Assembly: GCA_001898225.1 (NCBI GenBank) | Contig: MKTJ01000044.1 | Coordinates: 118,471 to 182,470, forward strand | Direction: 5' to 3' | Length of the DNA stretch: 64,000 bases | Source of the DNA: Chloroflexi bacterium 54-19 | GTDB taxonomy: Bacteria > Chloroflexota > Chloroflexia > Chloroheliales > Chloroheliaceae | Shown here: in pieces, positions 7,796-16,092 of the stretch | Numbering within the stretch: the stretch's first letter is position 1 | Layout of the letters: every line of letters starts with the position of its first letter | The notes under the pieces: generated by a model | The model's database searches: none | The model's input: only the letters and a program-made list of their open reading frames with translations | What the model was told of the DNA's origin: nothing | Program-made: the position numbers and the translations under genes

Positions 7796-8521
7796 CTAAA
7801 CCTGGACGACATAACGCCTGCCGATTAGTTCGATGCCGCCCGCCTCGGCCAGCCTCTGCTCCGCCTCAAAAAGGTTTTGAGCCAGCGCGTAACCCCGGTC
7901 GTCCTGGGGCAAATTCCCCATAAGGTAGCGGTACATAGCGGCGGTCTTTTCGGTGGAGAAGCGCGAAAACCCCTCTTGCAAAGCTTTCTCGATGGTTGCC
8001 CCTGTATGCAGGCCGTGGCTGCGAAAATGCTGCCAGAACTCGAATTTGCCCCCGGTTTCAAGGAAAGAGTTTACAAAACCCTCTTTCGCCTCAAGCAGGC
8101 CGCCGCTTTTTATGACGTGCGCCATACCGTAGAGCCACTCCGAGGTTTTGGGGTCAATTTCCTCGTAGGCGAAATCCTCGATGATAATCTTGCCGCCCGG
8201 CTTCAGTAAAGACCGGGCCTTTTCGAGCGCTTCCGCCAGGGGCGGGATGTGGTGGAGAGAGCGGGTAAACAGCACGGCGTCGAAAGGTTCTTCCTCGAAG
8301 TCGGGCCAGGTGACCTGGCGGGCGTCAATCCCCAGGCTGCGGGCCTGTTCGACCGCGCCGGGGTCGGCGTCCACGGCGATAATCTGATAGCCGAGGTTTT
8401 GCAGTTCGAGCGCCAGTTCGCCCTTGCCGCACCCGACCTCAAGGAGGCGTTTGGGAAAAAGAGAAAGGTTAGCCTGGACGAATTTGACTGTATCAGTGGT
8501 AGCAATATCAACCGGACGCAT
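7796..8521 (-). CDS. class I SAM-dependent methyltransferase
   Basis: 241 residues. Motif I LLEVGCGKGELALEL lies near residues 26-40, the acidic ribose-binding residue is in IIAVDADPGAVEQA, and motif post-II is DAVLFTRSLHHIPPLAEAL, typical of the Methyltransf_11/25 family. Substrate unknown. It lies 23 nt downstream of an epimerase-like gene on the same strand, so the two are probably cotranscribed and may modify the same small molecule or lipid. That link is inference from position only. Confidence 0.85.
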   Translation of the reverse strand: MRPVDIATTDTVKFVQANLSLFPKRLLEVGCGKGELALELQNLGYQIIAVDADPGAVEQARSLGIDARQVTWPDFEEEPFDAVLFTRSLHHIPPLAEALEKARSLLKPGGKIIIEDFAYEEIDPKTSEWLYGMAHVIKSGGLLEAKEGFVNSFLETGGKFEFWQHFRSHGLHTGATIEKALQEGFSRFSTEKTAAMYRYLMGNLPQDDRGYALAQNLFEAEQRLAEAGGIELIGRRYVVQV

Positions 8522-8544
8522 GGTTTTTCCTTTCTAACCGGAAA

Positions 8545-9537
8545 TTACTTGCCTTTGGCCGGACCGTAGGCGGTAATCAACCGCTCGATAAGCTGGTCGG
8601 TCTTCTCGTCCACCACCTGCAAAGCGGGATGGCTGTCGTACCAGGCGACCATCTCCGCCGCACCCTGGGGGAAGGGGATAGTGGCGGCGTAGCCGGGGAC
8701 CAGCTTTTTGATTTTGCTGTTATCGAAAATCATCGAGTGCATTTTATCGCCCAGGATGCCCTCGCCCCAGCCCGCGTCAACCTCGTTGATACGGTCGGAA
8801 GCGACATGGACGATTTTGGCTTCGACCCCCGCCGCGCTGGCGATGATTTCGGCGATTTGATTCCAGGTCAAAAGGTCGTCCGAGGTGATATGGACCGATT
8901 CACCGATGGCGTGAGGGTTGCCGAGCAGCCCGACAAAGCCCTTGGCGAAGTCACGGTGGTGGGTCAGGCACCAGAGCGATTCGCCGTCACCGTGGAGGAC
9001 AATCGGCTTCCCGGCGCGCATCCGGTTTAAGACGGTGTGGCCGCCATGGAGCGGGAAGGACCAGGGCGAATAGGTGTGGGAAGGGCGCACGATGGTGATG
9101 GGGAAATTTTCTTCGCGGTAGGCTCTAACCAATAATTCCTCGCAGACAATCTTCTGGCGGGAGTAATGCCAGTAAGGGTTGTGGAGCGGGGTCGATTCGG
9201 TGACTGGCCAGTTGCGGGGTGGCTTCTGGTAGGCCGAGGCCGAACTGATAAAGATGTACTGTTTGGTCTTGCCCCGGAACAGTTCGAGGTCGGTCTCGAT
9301 GTGTTCTGGCCCGAAGGCGATAAATTCGGCGACCACGTCAAAGGTCAAATCGTTTAAAACCTCGGCGGCCTCGGCTTTATTGCGGATGTCGCCGATAAGG
9401 ACTTTTACCCCCGCCGGGACAGTCACATTGTCGCGCAGACCCCGGTTGAGCAAGGTCACGTCAAAGCCCTGTGCCACGGCCAGGTCCACACAGGCCGAAC
9501 TGATGAGGCCGGTGCCACCGATGAAAAGAACTTTCAA
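8545..9537 (-). CDS. NAD(P)-dependent epimerase/dehydratase family protein (extended SDR)
   Basis: 330 residues with an N-terminal Rossmann motif VLFIGGTGLISSACVDLA (residues 3-20), a following LLNRG suggesting NADP preference, a Ser/Tyr/Lys region (IFISSASAYQKPP; YWHYSRQKI) and the VRPSHTYSPW substrate loop. The architecture resembles atypical extended SDRs of the CSP41/isoflavone-reductase-like group. The YSRQK motif is close to the catalytic YxxxK, so enzymatic activity is likely. Substrate is not readable from sequence. First gene of the two-gene minus-strand unit with the methyltransferase. Confidence 0.83.
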   Translation of the reverse strand: MKVLFIGGTGLISSACVDLAVAQGFDVTLLNRGLRDNVTVPAGVKVLIGDIRNKAEAAEVLNDLTFDVVAEFIAFGPEHIETDLELFRGKTKQYIFISSASAYQKPPRNWPVTESTPLHNPYWHYSRQKIVCEELLVRAYREENFPITIVRPSHTYSPWSFPLHGGHTVLNRMRAGKPIVLHGDGESLWCLTHHRDFAKGFVGLLGNPHAIGESVHITSDDLLTWNQIAEIIASAAGVEAKIVHVASDRINEVDAGWGEGILGDKMHSMIFDNSKIKKLVPGYAATIPFPQGAAEMVAWYDSHPALQVVDEKTDQLIERLITAYGPAKGK

Positions 9538-9601
9538 AATCAGGCTCCTTTGCTGTAATGATTTGAAATTTATTAAAGGCCCGTTCTGGAAAACGGAAAA
9601 A

Positions 9602-9610
9602 TGTTATAAT
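9602..9610 (+). promoter_or_regulatory. extended -10 promoter giving a probable leaderless mRNA
   Basis: TGTTATAAT. The -10 ends at 9610 and the ATG is at 9617, so transcription should start at or next to the A of the ATG. No -35 consensus is visible. Confidence 0.6.
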
Positions 9611-9616
9611 GCACTT

Positions 9617-9913
9617 ATGCGTAAAATCTTTGGCGGAAAAACCGAATCAACGCCACCTAAACGGCGGACTGGCCTCAGCGCCGGGACCATGTGGGTCGTT
9701 TTAATTGTGTGGGTCATTCTCTTTTTGATGATTCGCGATGCCACCCACCTGGGCGGCAACCCGCTTATCGTCTTTCTGGTAATGTTCGGGCTTTTCTTCC
9801 TGGTCCTCTTTTTTATCCGCGTCGGCACCGTCCGCAGCCGGACGTGGTGGCGGCGGACCCGGCCCGGTCTGGTCCGGTTCCTGGCCTTTTTCGTACCCTC
9901 AAAACGCCGTTAG
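9617..9913 (+). CDS. small two-helix membrane protein
   Basis: 98 residues starting MRKIFGGKTEST. A basic N-terminus is followed by two hydrophobic helices (about 25-42 and 49-67) separated by a short loop, then a very basic C-terminus rich in Arg and Trp (RSRTWWRRTRPG). The topology suggests both ends in the cytoplasm. The same frame is open further upstream, but the extended -10 at 9602-9610 places the start at 9617. Not recognised. The 3' end overlaps the stop region of the convergent hemW-like gene by 4 nt. Confidence 0.7.
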   Translation: MRKIFGGKTESTPPKRRTGLSAGTMWVVLIVWVILFLMIRDATHLGGNPLIVFLVMFGLFFLVLFFIRVGTVRSRTWWRRTRPGLVRFLAFFVPSKRR

Positions 9914-11256
9914 TCCGGCAAGAACCGCAGAAAAACCTCGTTACTCACCAACCGTCCTCGCCGGGTCAGGCGCAGGCGGGCTTCGCCCTGCGTGCCCTGG
10001 AAGCGTTCGACTAATCCTGCTCCATCCAGCATTTCGATGGTGCCGGGGAACAGCTTTTCGAGTGGTTGGCCGAACTCGCGCTCGACGCGGGCCAGTTCCA
10101 ACCCTTCGTTGAGGCGCAGGGCCAGGATGACGCTGTCGGCCAGGTCAACCTCGCGGCTTATCTGCTCGGCTTCGTCGGCCACCACGACGGATTGGTTATT
10201 TCGCAGCCGCCGGATATATTCGTCGGGGTCTTTGAGGACCGGGTAGCGCCACCCGGCGAAGGACGAATGCGCGCCCGGCCCGCAGCCCAGGTAGGGCTCG
10301 TTGCGCCAGTAGACCAGGTTGTGCTGGCAGGCGAGGCGGGGCGACATACCCGGCACATCGTCCGGCGACCGCAAAGCCCAGTTGCTGATTTCGTACTGGA
10401 CATACCCGGCTTTTTCAAGTAAGTCCTGGGCCAGTTCGTACATATCGGCGGCGGTATCGCTGTCGGCGGGGGTCAGTTTGCCGCTTTCGACCTGGCGGTG
10501 CAGCATGGTGCCTTCCTCGACTGTTAACCCGTACAGCGAGAGATGGGCCGGGCGGATACTCAGGGCCCGTTCGAGGGTCGATTGCCAGGTCGCCAGGTTC
10601 TGGCCCGGCAGCCCGTAGATAAAATCGAGATTGACGTTATCGAACCCGGCCCGGCGCGCCATTTCGAGGGCCTCGACCGCTTCGGCCCCGGTATGGGTCC
10701 GCCCCAGCGATTTTAAGAGGGGGTCGTCGAAAGTCTGGACCCCAAAGGAGAGGCGGTTGACCCCGATTTGCCGCAGCCCGCGCAGTTTATCTAGCGAAAG
10801 GGTGCCGGGGTTGGCCTCGACGGTAATTTCTACGCCCGGTCGCAATTCGGCCCGGCGGGCGATGGCTTCGAGGGTTTTCCCCAGGAAGGCCGGGGGCAGG
10901 AGCGAAGGGGTGCCGCCGCCAAAGAAGATGGTTTTAACCGGCCCGGTGCCGGGGGTGTTGCCCAGTTCTGCCAGGGTCGGTAAAGGGTGTAAGGGATGGT
11001 AAAGGCCCGCCGCGACGGCTGCCAGCGACCGCTCGACTTCCTGGGCCAGGGCAATCGAATAGCGCCCGTGCAGGTGGCCCAGGTTGGTGTAGGTATTAAA
11101 GTCGCAGTAGGTGCAGCGGGTCCGGCAAAAGGGAATATGCAGGTAAAAACTAAGCCCGGTGGCGGCCTGGTGGCGCGCCATTTCACTTTCCGGCCCCTGC
11201 AACTGGCGGGGATTTTGCCCGGTGGTATCGGTGGTATCAGGGTTACTTGTTAACAT
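9910..11256 (-). CDS. hemW: HemW-like radical SAM protein (coproporphyrinogen III oxidase-like)
   Basis: 448 residues. The radical SAM motif is YLHIPFCRTRCTYCDFNTY with Cys44, Cys48 and Cys51. It has Phe two residues after the last Cys rather than the extra Cys seen in HemN, which fits HemW, a heme chaperone that inserts heme into respiratory enzymes. Other family motifs are FFGGGTPSLLPP, VTVEANPGTL, RLSFGVQTFDD and NLDFIYGLPGQ. The HemN C-terminal domain follows (EIVDLADSVILALRL-like region). The first 30 or so residues are low complexity, so the real start may be at the internal Met26. Confidence 0.85.
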   Translation of the reverse strand: MLTSNPDTTDTTGQNPRQLQGPESEMARHQAATGLSFYLHIPFCRTRCTYCDFNTYTNLGHLHGRYSIALAQEVERSLAAVAAGLYHPLHPLPTLAELGNTPGTGPVKTIFFGGGTPSLLPPAFLGKTLEAIARRAELRPGVEITVEANPGTLSLDKLRGLRQIGVNRLSFGVQTFDDPLLKSLGRTHTGAEAVEALEMARRAGFDNVNLDFIYGLPGQNLATWQSTLERALSIRPAHLSLYGLTVEEGTMLHRQVESGKLTPADSDTAADMYELAQDLLEKAGYVQYEISNWALRSPDDVPGMSPRLACQHNLVYWRNEPYLGCGPGAHSSFAGWRYPVLKDPDEYIRRLRNNQSVVVADEAEQISREVDLADSVILALRLNEGLELARVEREFGQPLEKLFPGTIEMLDGAGLVERFQGTQGEARLRLTRRGRLVSNEVFLRFLPD

Positions 11257-11346
11257 AGCTACATGATACCTGAGTACGGATGGGATAGCAATTCTTCTTG
11301 AGAATTAAGTGTTAGCTGCATCACAGGTTTTCCGCGATATTTTTAC

Positions 11347-11352
11347 TATAAT
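11347..11352 (+). promoter_or_regulatory. possible -10 element upstream of a methyltransferase gene
   Basis: TATAAT about 52 nt before the ATG at 11404. The -35 region is poor. A TTGACA at 11364-11369 lacks a matching -10. Confidence 0.35.
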
Positions 11353-11403
11353 AAATCCGTTGATTGACAATGTAGTAGCCTGTACTGTGCATTGGAGGTA
11401 ATA

Positions 11404-12243
11404 ATGTTAACGGAACCTGCCACCCCGGTAAAAGATGCCTATGTGCTTGGACATTCCGAGAAAGAAATCGAACGATTACAAAAACAAAACAACTTCTTGC
11501 AGGTTTTCACCTGGCACTGTTTCCAGGAAGCCGGCATCAAACCTGGAATGAAGGTGCTGGAAGCCGGGTGCGGTGGGGGTGATGTCGCCCTTATCCTGGC
11601 TGAAATGGTGGGACCGGAAGGCCAGGTGGTTGGGGTGGATCTCAATCCGCAGGCCCTTGAAGCCGCCCGGCAGAAGGTGGCAGCGGCGGGCCATAATAAT
11701 ATTATCTTCAAGCAAGGGGACCTTCAAGATATTGTCCTTGATACGGATTTTGACGCGGTGGTAGGGCGTTTAGTCCTTTTCCACCTCAAGGAACCGGCTA
11801 ATATCCTTCGCCACCTCCTGGATTGTCTCAAGCCGGGCGGGCTGGTGGCCTTCCAGGATTACAATCTCCTGGCGGCCAGGGCTTATCCAATCGTACCCCT
11901 GTTTGAGCAAACCCTTGGGCGGATTATAAAAGCTTTCCGGCAGGCCGGGGCCGACCCTGAAATCGGTCTAAAGCTGAATGAAATCTTCCGGCAGGCTGGT
12001 TTACCCGGCCCCACTATGCGGTGCGAAGCCAGTGTCAGCGCCGGGCCTGAATGGGACGGTTACGAACAATTGGCCCTGGTGACCCGTACCCTGTTACCTT
12101 TTATGCAAAAAGTTGGCCTGGCAACCGCCGAGGAAGTTGAGGTTGACACGCTGGCCGACCGCTTACGGGCAGAATTAATAGAGAAGGGCGGGGTGGGTCA
12201 CGGTCCTGACGTGATTTCGGCCTGGTCCCATAAACCGGCCTGA
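11404..12243 (+). CDS. class I SAM-dependent methyltransferase
   Basis: 279 residues starting MLTEPATPVKDAYVLG, with GGAGG 5 nt upstream; an earlier TTG would overlap that ribosome site. Motif I is KVLEAGCGGGDVALIL, motif II GQVVGVDLNPQALEAA, and the post-motif is AVVGRLVLFHLKEPANIL. The C-terminal third (DPEIGLKLNEIFRQAG, then a cap-like helix region) is common in UbiE/small-molecule methyltransferases. Substrate unknown. The gene stands alone between its own promoter region and the strong terminator at 12261-12289. Confidence 0.85.
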   Translation: MLTEPATPVKDAYVLGHSEKEIERLQKQNNFLQVFTWHCFQEAGIKPGMKVLEAGCGGGDVALILAEMVGPEGQVVGVDLNPQALEAARQKVAAAGHNNIIFKQGDLQDIVLDTDFDAVVGRLVLFHLKEPANILRHLLDCLKPGGLVAFQDYNLLAARAYPIVPLFEQTLGRIIKAFRQAGADPEIGLKLNEIFRQAGLPGPTMRCEASVSAGPEWDGYEQLALVTRTLLPFMQKVGLATAEEVEVDTLADRLRAELIEKGGVGHGPDVISAWSHKPA

Positions 12244-12260
12244 CCGGGAAATGAACTATT

Positions 12261-12289
12261 GGCGAGTAAGAAACCTTACTCGCCTTTTT
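12261..12289 (+). terminator. rho-independent terminator of the methyltransferase gene
   Basis: A perfect 10-bp stem (GGCGAGTAAG with CTTACTCGCC), a 4-nt loop, then TTTTT, starting 17 nt after the stop codon. It lies inside the longest open frame of the next gene, which argues that the next gene starts further downstream. Confidence 0.9.
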
Positions 12290-12296
12290 AAAATCT

Positions 12297-12325
12297 TTGA
12301 CCCTGCCGGGGCCTTTTGTTATAAT
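12297..12325 (+). promoter_or_regulatory. strong promoter of the GT-C glycosyltransferase gene
   Basis: TTGACC, 17 bp, TATAAT, with TG one base before the -10 (TGTTATAAT). It is close to consensus at both boxes and at the extended -10. Predicted start near 12332. Confidence 0.75.
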
Positions 12326-12367
12326 CGCGGCGGATTTCGACCTTTATCCGCACCGGGAGGCCCGTTT

Positions 12368-14869
12368 ATCAACCAGGACAAGACCAAAATATCACAAATC
12401 GCCCCGGCTTCCGCCGACCCCGCTAAACCCCGGCTATCCCGGTGGCAATTGCCGAGCGGCTTTGAAAGAGTCCTGGCCTGGGAAGCCCGGCTGGCCTTGC
12501 TTTTGGGGAGCCTGGGGCTGGTTGTGGCCTTGCACCTGCCGCAACGGTTCTGGCAAAGCGCGACGGCCTGGTTCGGGGGCCGCCTGACCCAACCGCTCGA
12601 AAGCGCGACCCCCTTCGATAACCTGGCTTCCCCGAACGCGGTCTTTCCTCTGCTGGCCCTGGCGGTCTGGTTGCAGGGGGCGGCGGTGCTGCTCTGGCTC
12701 AATACCCGCAAGGTTTCCCCTGGCGAAATTCCACCCGCCGAACCGCTTCCCCCTGGTAAACAAATAGGGTTACCCGCCTATGTGGCCCCGGTTGTGAGTG
12801 GGGTACTGGTGCTGGGGGCGGCGCTGGTCGGGCTGGGCGAACGGCTGGGCCAGCTCATGCCGGACAGCCTCGACCGTCTCCCGGCCTCGAACTATGACGA
12901 GATGGTCTACTTTAGCGGTTCGTCGCTGCTGGCGCAGGGCCAGTTGCCCTACCGCGATTTCTTGCTGGCCCATCCCCCGGTCTCAGAACTCTTTTATGGC
13001 GCGCTGTTAAAGTTGACGGGACTGGCCCAGGGCGGTTACCAGGCTTTCCTGGTGGCGCGAGGGGGCGCGATTGCCCTCGGTCTCCTGACTATCCTGGCCC
13101 TGTTCTGGGTGGGGGGCCGGGTGTGGTCGCCCGGTAAGAGCGGGTTTTCTTATCTGCCTGCCCTGGGCGCGGCCTGGCTTTACGCCCTGGATGCCCGCTC
13201 GGCGGCTATCGCAACCCTGGAAACCCCGGCCAACTTCTTCACCATTTTAGGGTTGGGCTGCTACCTCGAAGCCGACCGCGCCGGACGCCGCCGTTTACAG
13301 ACTGCGTTATTGGTCGGGAGTGGGGTCTTGCTGGCCCTGGCGGTCCTGTGCAAACTGCCGGGAGTGGTCTTCGTGGCGGCGTTGGTGGTCTGGCTGGTCT
13401 TCCGGCGCGAGTGGCGGCACCTGCTCTGGCACGGGGTGGGGCTGGTCGGGGGCGCAATTGCGGTCCTGGGGCCGTTCGTGCTTTTGAGCGGACCGGGCGA
13501 ATTTTTAAGACAGGTCGTTTTCTTCCAGCTTTTGCGCCCTGACGAGACGCGGGCGGGCAAGGACCAGCTTGGACGGCTGGCCGATTACCCCGATAACGCC
13601 CTGACCATTTTCGCGGGTGGCCTGGCCCTGCTTTTCGTGGCGGTCTGGCTGGCAGCGGGAGGCCGGGATAGGGGGCGCTGGCTCGTGGCGGCCCTGGCGA
13701 GTTTCCCGCTAATTGTGGTATTTACGCTCAGCAAATCTTTTCACCCCTGGTATTACGTCCAGTGGGCTTTGCCGCTGGCTTTGCTGGGAGCGGGGCTCTT
13801 TTCGGTGTCGCGCTGGCAGACCGTTCTGGGTGGAGCGGCCCGGCTTTTCAAAGGCAAAAAGGTTTTTTCAACATCAAAGGCGTTCTGGGGCGGGGCGGTG
13901 GTAATCGGGCTAGTGGCGCTGTTTCTAGGGTTGCCCCTGGCGCTGGCCGGGTGGCAGCAAAGCCAGCACCCCGCTTTCGACCGGGCCTACCGGGCCACCG
14001 GGGCGGCTATTGCCAATAGTAGCGGGGTTCAGCCGGGGGACGTGCTGGATTTCGACCCCGGTTACAACTTTATGGCAGGGAAGCGCCCGGCCCGCCTTCC
14101 TTCGAGCGGCAAATATTTAGTAGATAGCGCCGGGTACATGGTCTATCTGAACCTCGACATGGACCGGACGGGGCTTCTCGCGCTGCTCGGCAAGGGGTTG
14201 AGCGGCTCCACCCAGGCCGATACCGCAACCCTTTTCCACCGGGAGCGGGCCCAGGCCCTGGTTGTGGAGGGTTTGGCCCAGGCCGGGTGGGTGGTCGTGG
14301 ATGGCGTGCTGGCCCTGCCGCAGCTTACCCCGCAATCGGTCGAGTTTATCGGGACCGCGGCCACCAAAACGACCACCATTGACTACGCCGACCTCTACCG
14401 GGTGCGGCCCCTGGCGGTCCGGCAGCCCTATACCTTTGATAACGGGCTGGTGCTAACGCCGTTTGGCCTCAGCACTTCGCGCAACGGGCAGGCCAACGCC
14501 GACCCGGTCGAGCCGGGCGAAATCATCCGGCTGAAGGCGGCGGACGCAGCCAGCCGCAGCCTCGATTTACGGTTTGTCTGGCGGGTGGTGCGTCCGCAGA
14601 CGACCGGGGTTAAGATGTTTATTCACCTGGTGAACGAGGCCGGGACGACGGTGGCGCAGCAGGATTTAGCGCCGCAACAGGGGCAGGCCGATACCGCCGG
14701 ATGGAAACCGGGCGACGCCTACCAGGATGTTCACGGGTTGCCGCTGCCGGGAAACCTGGCGGCAGGGAGCTATAAAGTTGAAATCGGGATTTATAACGCG
14801 GTGGGGAATGAGAGGATAATGGCCGGGGGCCAGGCCAGCCTGACCCTCGGCACGCTCATTATTTCCTGA
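12368..14869 (+). CDS. GT-C-type membrane glycosyltransferase (PMT/ArnT-like)
   Basis: An integral membrane protein of about 830 residues with roughly ten or more hydrophobic segments (for example LALLLGSLGLVVALHL and VVSGVLVLGAALVGLG). An acidic DEMVYF motif on the first periplasmic loop, followed by LPYRDFLLAHPPVSELFYG, is typical of GT-C polyprenol-phosphate sugar transferases (the Asp is the likely catalytic base). A soluble C-terminal part of about 250 residues (from about SVEFIGTAATKTT) looks like a beta-rich periplasmic domain. The frame is open from 12251, but a terminator and a promoter sit at 12261-12325, so the start must be later. Candidates: an ATC at 12368 with GGGAGG 6 nt upstream, or TTG at 12449. 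The start given is the tentative ATC. Confidence 0.8.
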   Translation: MNQDKTKISQIAPASADPAKPRLSRWQLPSGFERVLAWEARLALLLGSLGLVVALHLPQRFWQSATAWFGGRLTQPLESATPFDNLASPNAVFPLLALAVWLQGAAVLLWLNTRKVSPGEIPPAEPLPPGKQIGLPAYVAPVVSGVLVLGAALVGLGERLGQLMPDSLDRLPASNYDEMVYFSGSSLLAQGQLPYRDFLLAHPPVSELFYGALLKLTGLAQGGYQAFLVARGGAIALGLLTILALFWVGGRVWSPGKSGFSYLPALGAAWLYALDARSAAIATLETPANFFTILGLGCYLEADRAGRRRLQTALLVGSGVLLALAVLCKLPGVVFVAALVVWLVFRREWRHLLWHGVGLVGGAIAVLGPFVLLSGPGEFLRQVVFFQLLRPDETRAGKDQLGRLADYPDNALTIFAGGLALLFVAVWLAAGGRDRGRWLVAALASFPLIVVFTLSKSFHPWYYVQWALPLALLGAGLFSVSRWQTVLGGAARLFKGKKVFSTSKAFWGGAVVIGLVALFLGLPLALAGWQQSQHPAFDRAYRATGAAIANSSGVQPGDVLDFDPGYNFMAGKRPARLPSSGKYLVDSAGYMVYLNLDMDRTGLLALLGKGLSGSTQADTATLFHRERAQALVVEGLAQAGWVVVDGVLALPQLTPQSVEFIGTAATKTTTIDYADLYRVRPLAVRQPYTFDNGLVLTPFGLSTSRNGQANADPVEPGEIIRLKAADAASRSLDLRFVWRVVRPQTTGVKMFIHLVNEAGTTVAQQDLAPQQGQADTAGWKPGDAYQDVHGLPLPGNLAAGSYKVEIGIYNAVGNERIMAGGQASLTLGTLIIS

Positions 14870-14880
14870 CCTTGCTTTAA

Positions 14881-15318
14881 TTAAGGCCAGTTCGAACTCC
14901 GGCCATTGCTGCCGGGCTTGGTATCGTCCTCTTCTTCCTCCTCGTCTTCGAGCGCCTCCTCGCTGGCTTCTTCCTCGTCCTCATCCTCGTCGTCGTTGTA
15001 ATCTTCGTCGTTGGTGTAGAACTTGTAGTCGCCCAGGCTGGGGGTAAAGAAATCGAGGCTGTACAGGGCCGGGACACCAATCGGAGCGGTCGCCTCGTCC
15101 ATCAGGTCATCCACAATTGCCTGGACCGTTTCCTCGCCCAGGTTCGCAACAAACTCTTTCCAGAGCAGCAACGTGCAATAGACCAGCTCATCGTCATAGT
15201 GGAGGTCCATCTTGCCGATGTTTTCCATGTCGCCCTGGACATCGCGGCGGTCGGCATCGAAAAGGGTCCACTGTTCGGAATTAGAAGTTCGGATGCGCCG
15301 GGTTACTCTTAGCCTCAT
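14881..15318 (-). CDS. hypothetical protein with a highly acidic C-terminal tail
   Basis: 145 residues. Residues 1-100 form a plausible folded domain (WTLFDADRRDVQGDMENIG, then VQAIVDDLMDEA). Residues 105-138 are almost all Asp/Glu. The ATG is well supported by AGGAG 7 nt upstream. It converges on the glycosyltransferase gene with an 11-nt gap. I do not recognise the family. The tail could mimic nucleic acid or chelate cations, but this is speculation. Confidence 0.7.
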   Translation of the reverse strand: MRLRVTRRIRTSNSEQWTLFDADRRDVQGDMENIGKMDLHYDDELVYCTLLLWKEFVANLGEETVQAIVDDLMDEATAPIGVPALYSLDFFTPSLGDYKFYTNDEDYNDDEDEDEEEASEEALEDEEEEEDDTKPGSNGRSSNWP

Positions 15319-15482
15319 AATTTTCTCCTGGAAAAACTTCTAAAGAATTTTTCTAATAAAGTTTTGCACAAAATGGCCGGTCAGTGGCGCACCGGCACCC
15401 TCCCGGCTTTTCGGCAGGGCGGGTTCAGCAGTTACAGGTTAGCAAAGGTGCCGGGTAGAGTCAAGCCCGGTTAGTGTTTAGT

Positions 15483-15568
15483 AGTCAGAGGGCAGAGGGC
15501 AGAAGGCAGAAGGCAGAAGGCAGAAGGCAGATAAAACCGGCTACTGCCCTCTGTCTCCTGCCTACTGG
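15483..15568. repeat. compact inverted pair of heptamer arrays
   Basis: Seven G-rich units at 15483-15531 (GAGGGCA, then GAAGGCA) face four C-rich units at 15539-15568 across a spacer of about 8 bp. A TTTAGTN box lies just before (15473-15482). The right arm includes the TAG stop codon (15562-15564) of the GNAT gene. The rest of 15319-15561 holds no gene. Confidence 0.85.
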
Positions 15569-16059
15569 TCGAGGGTGGCGAGGTCGTCCATGGTCAGGCG
15601 GTAGGGCAGCCATTCCTGGAGCCTTTTCGCGCCGAGTTGTTCGTAGAACCGGATGGAGTTGACGTTCCAGTCCAGCACCTGCCATTCCATGCGCCCGCAC
15701 TCGCGCTGGCGGGCCAGCCTGACGCAGTTCTTAAAGAGGGCCAGCCCCGCCCGTATTTTGCGGTATTCGGGCAGGACAAAGAGGTCTTCCAGGTAGAAGG
15801 TCGGGCGGGCCAGGAAGGACGAATAGGTTTCAAAAGAGATGGTGTAGCCGATGGCCTTGCCGTCAAGCTCGGCCAGAAAGACCTCGAAGCGGGGCCTGGG
15901 GCCAAAACCGTGTTCGGCCAGGCGGGCGCGAGCGTCGGCTTCGGGCCGGGGCAGGCTTTCGTAATCGGCCAGGGCGTCAATCAGGTTCAAAACGGTTTCG
16001 ACATCTTCTTTTTGGGCCTGCCGGATGGTCACCGGGGAACTGCCGGGGTTCGCGGTCAT
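15562..16059 (-). CDS. GNAT-family N-acetyltransferase
   Basis: 165 residues. The acetyl-CoA pyrophosphate-binding motif is LPEYRKIRAGLALFKNCV (about residues 98-115; usual form Q/RxxGxG/A), followed by the typical ECGRMEWQVLDWNVNSIRFYEQLGAK motif B end. N-terminal IRQAQKEDVETVLNLI is the first beta strand and helix of the fold. It resembles diamine/spermidine acetyltransferases of the SSAT group in size and in the FxTYSSFLARPTFYLEDLFV stretch; substrate is not certain. The stop codon lies within a heptamer array. Confidence 0.85.
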   Translation of the reverse strand: MTANPGSSPVTIRQAQKEDVETVLNLIDALADYESLPRPEADARARLAEHGFGPRPRFEVFLAELDGKAIGYTISFETYSSFLARPTFYLEDLFVLPEYRKIRAGLALFKNCVRLARQRECGRMEWQVLDWNVNSIRFYEQLGAKRLQEWLPYRLTMDDLATLDQ

Positions 16060-16092
16060 CGTCTGCTCTATCCTTTCACCTCTGGTTGCTTT

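Noticed and set aside
12251..12367. N-terminal extension of the glycosyltransferase from ATG 12251
   Set aside because: It would translate through a perfect rho-independent terminator and a promoter.
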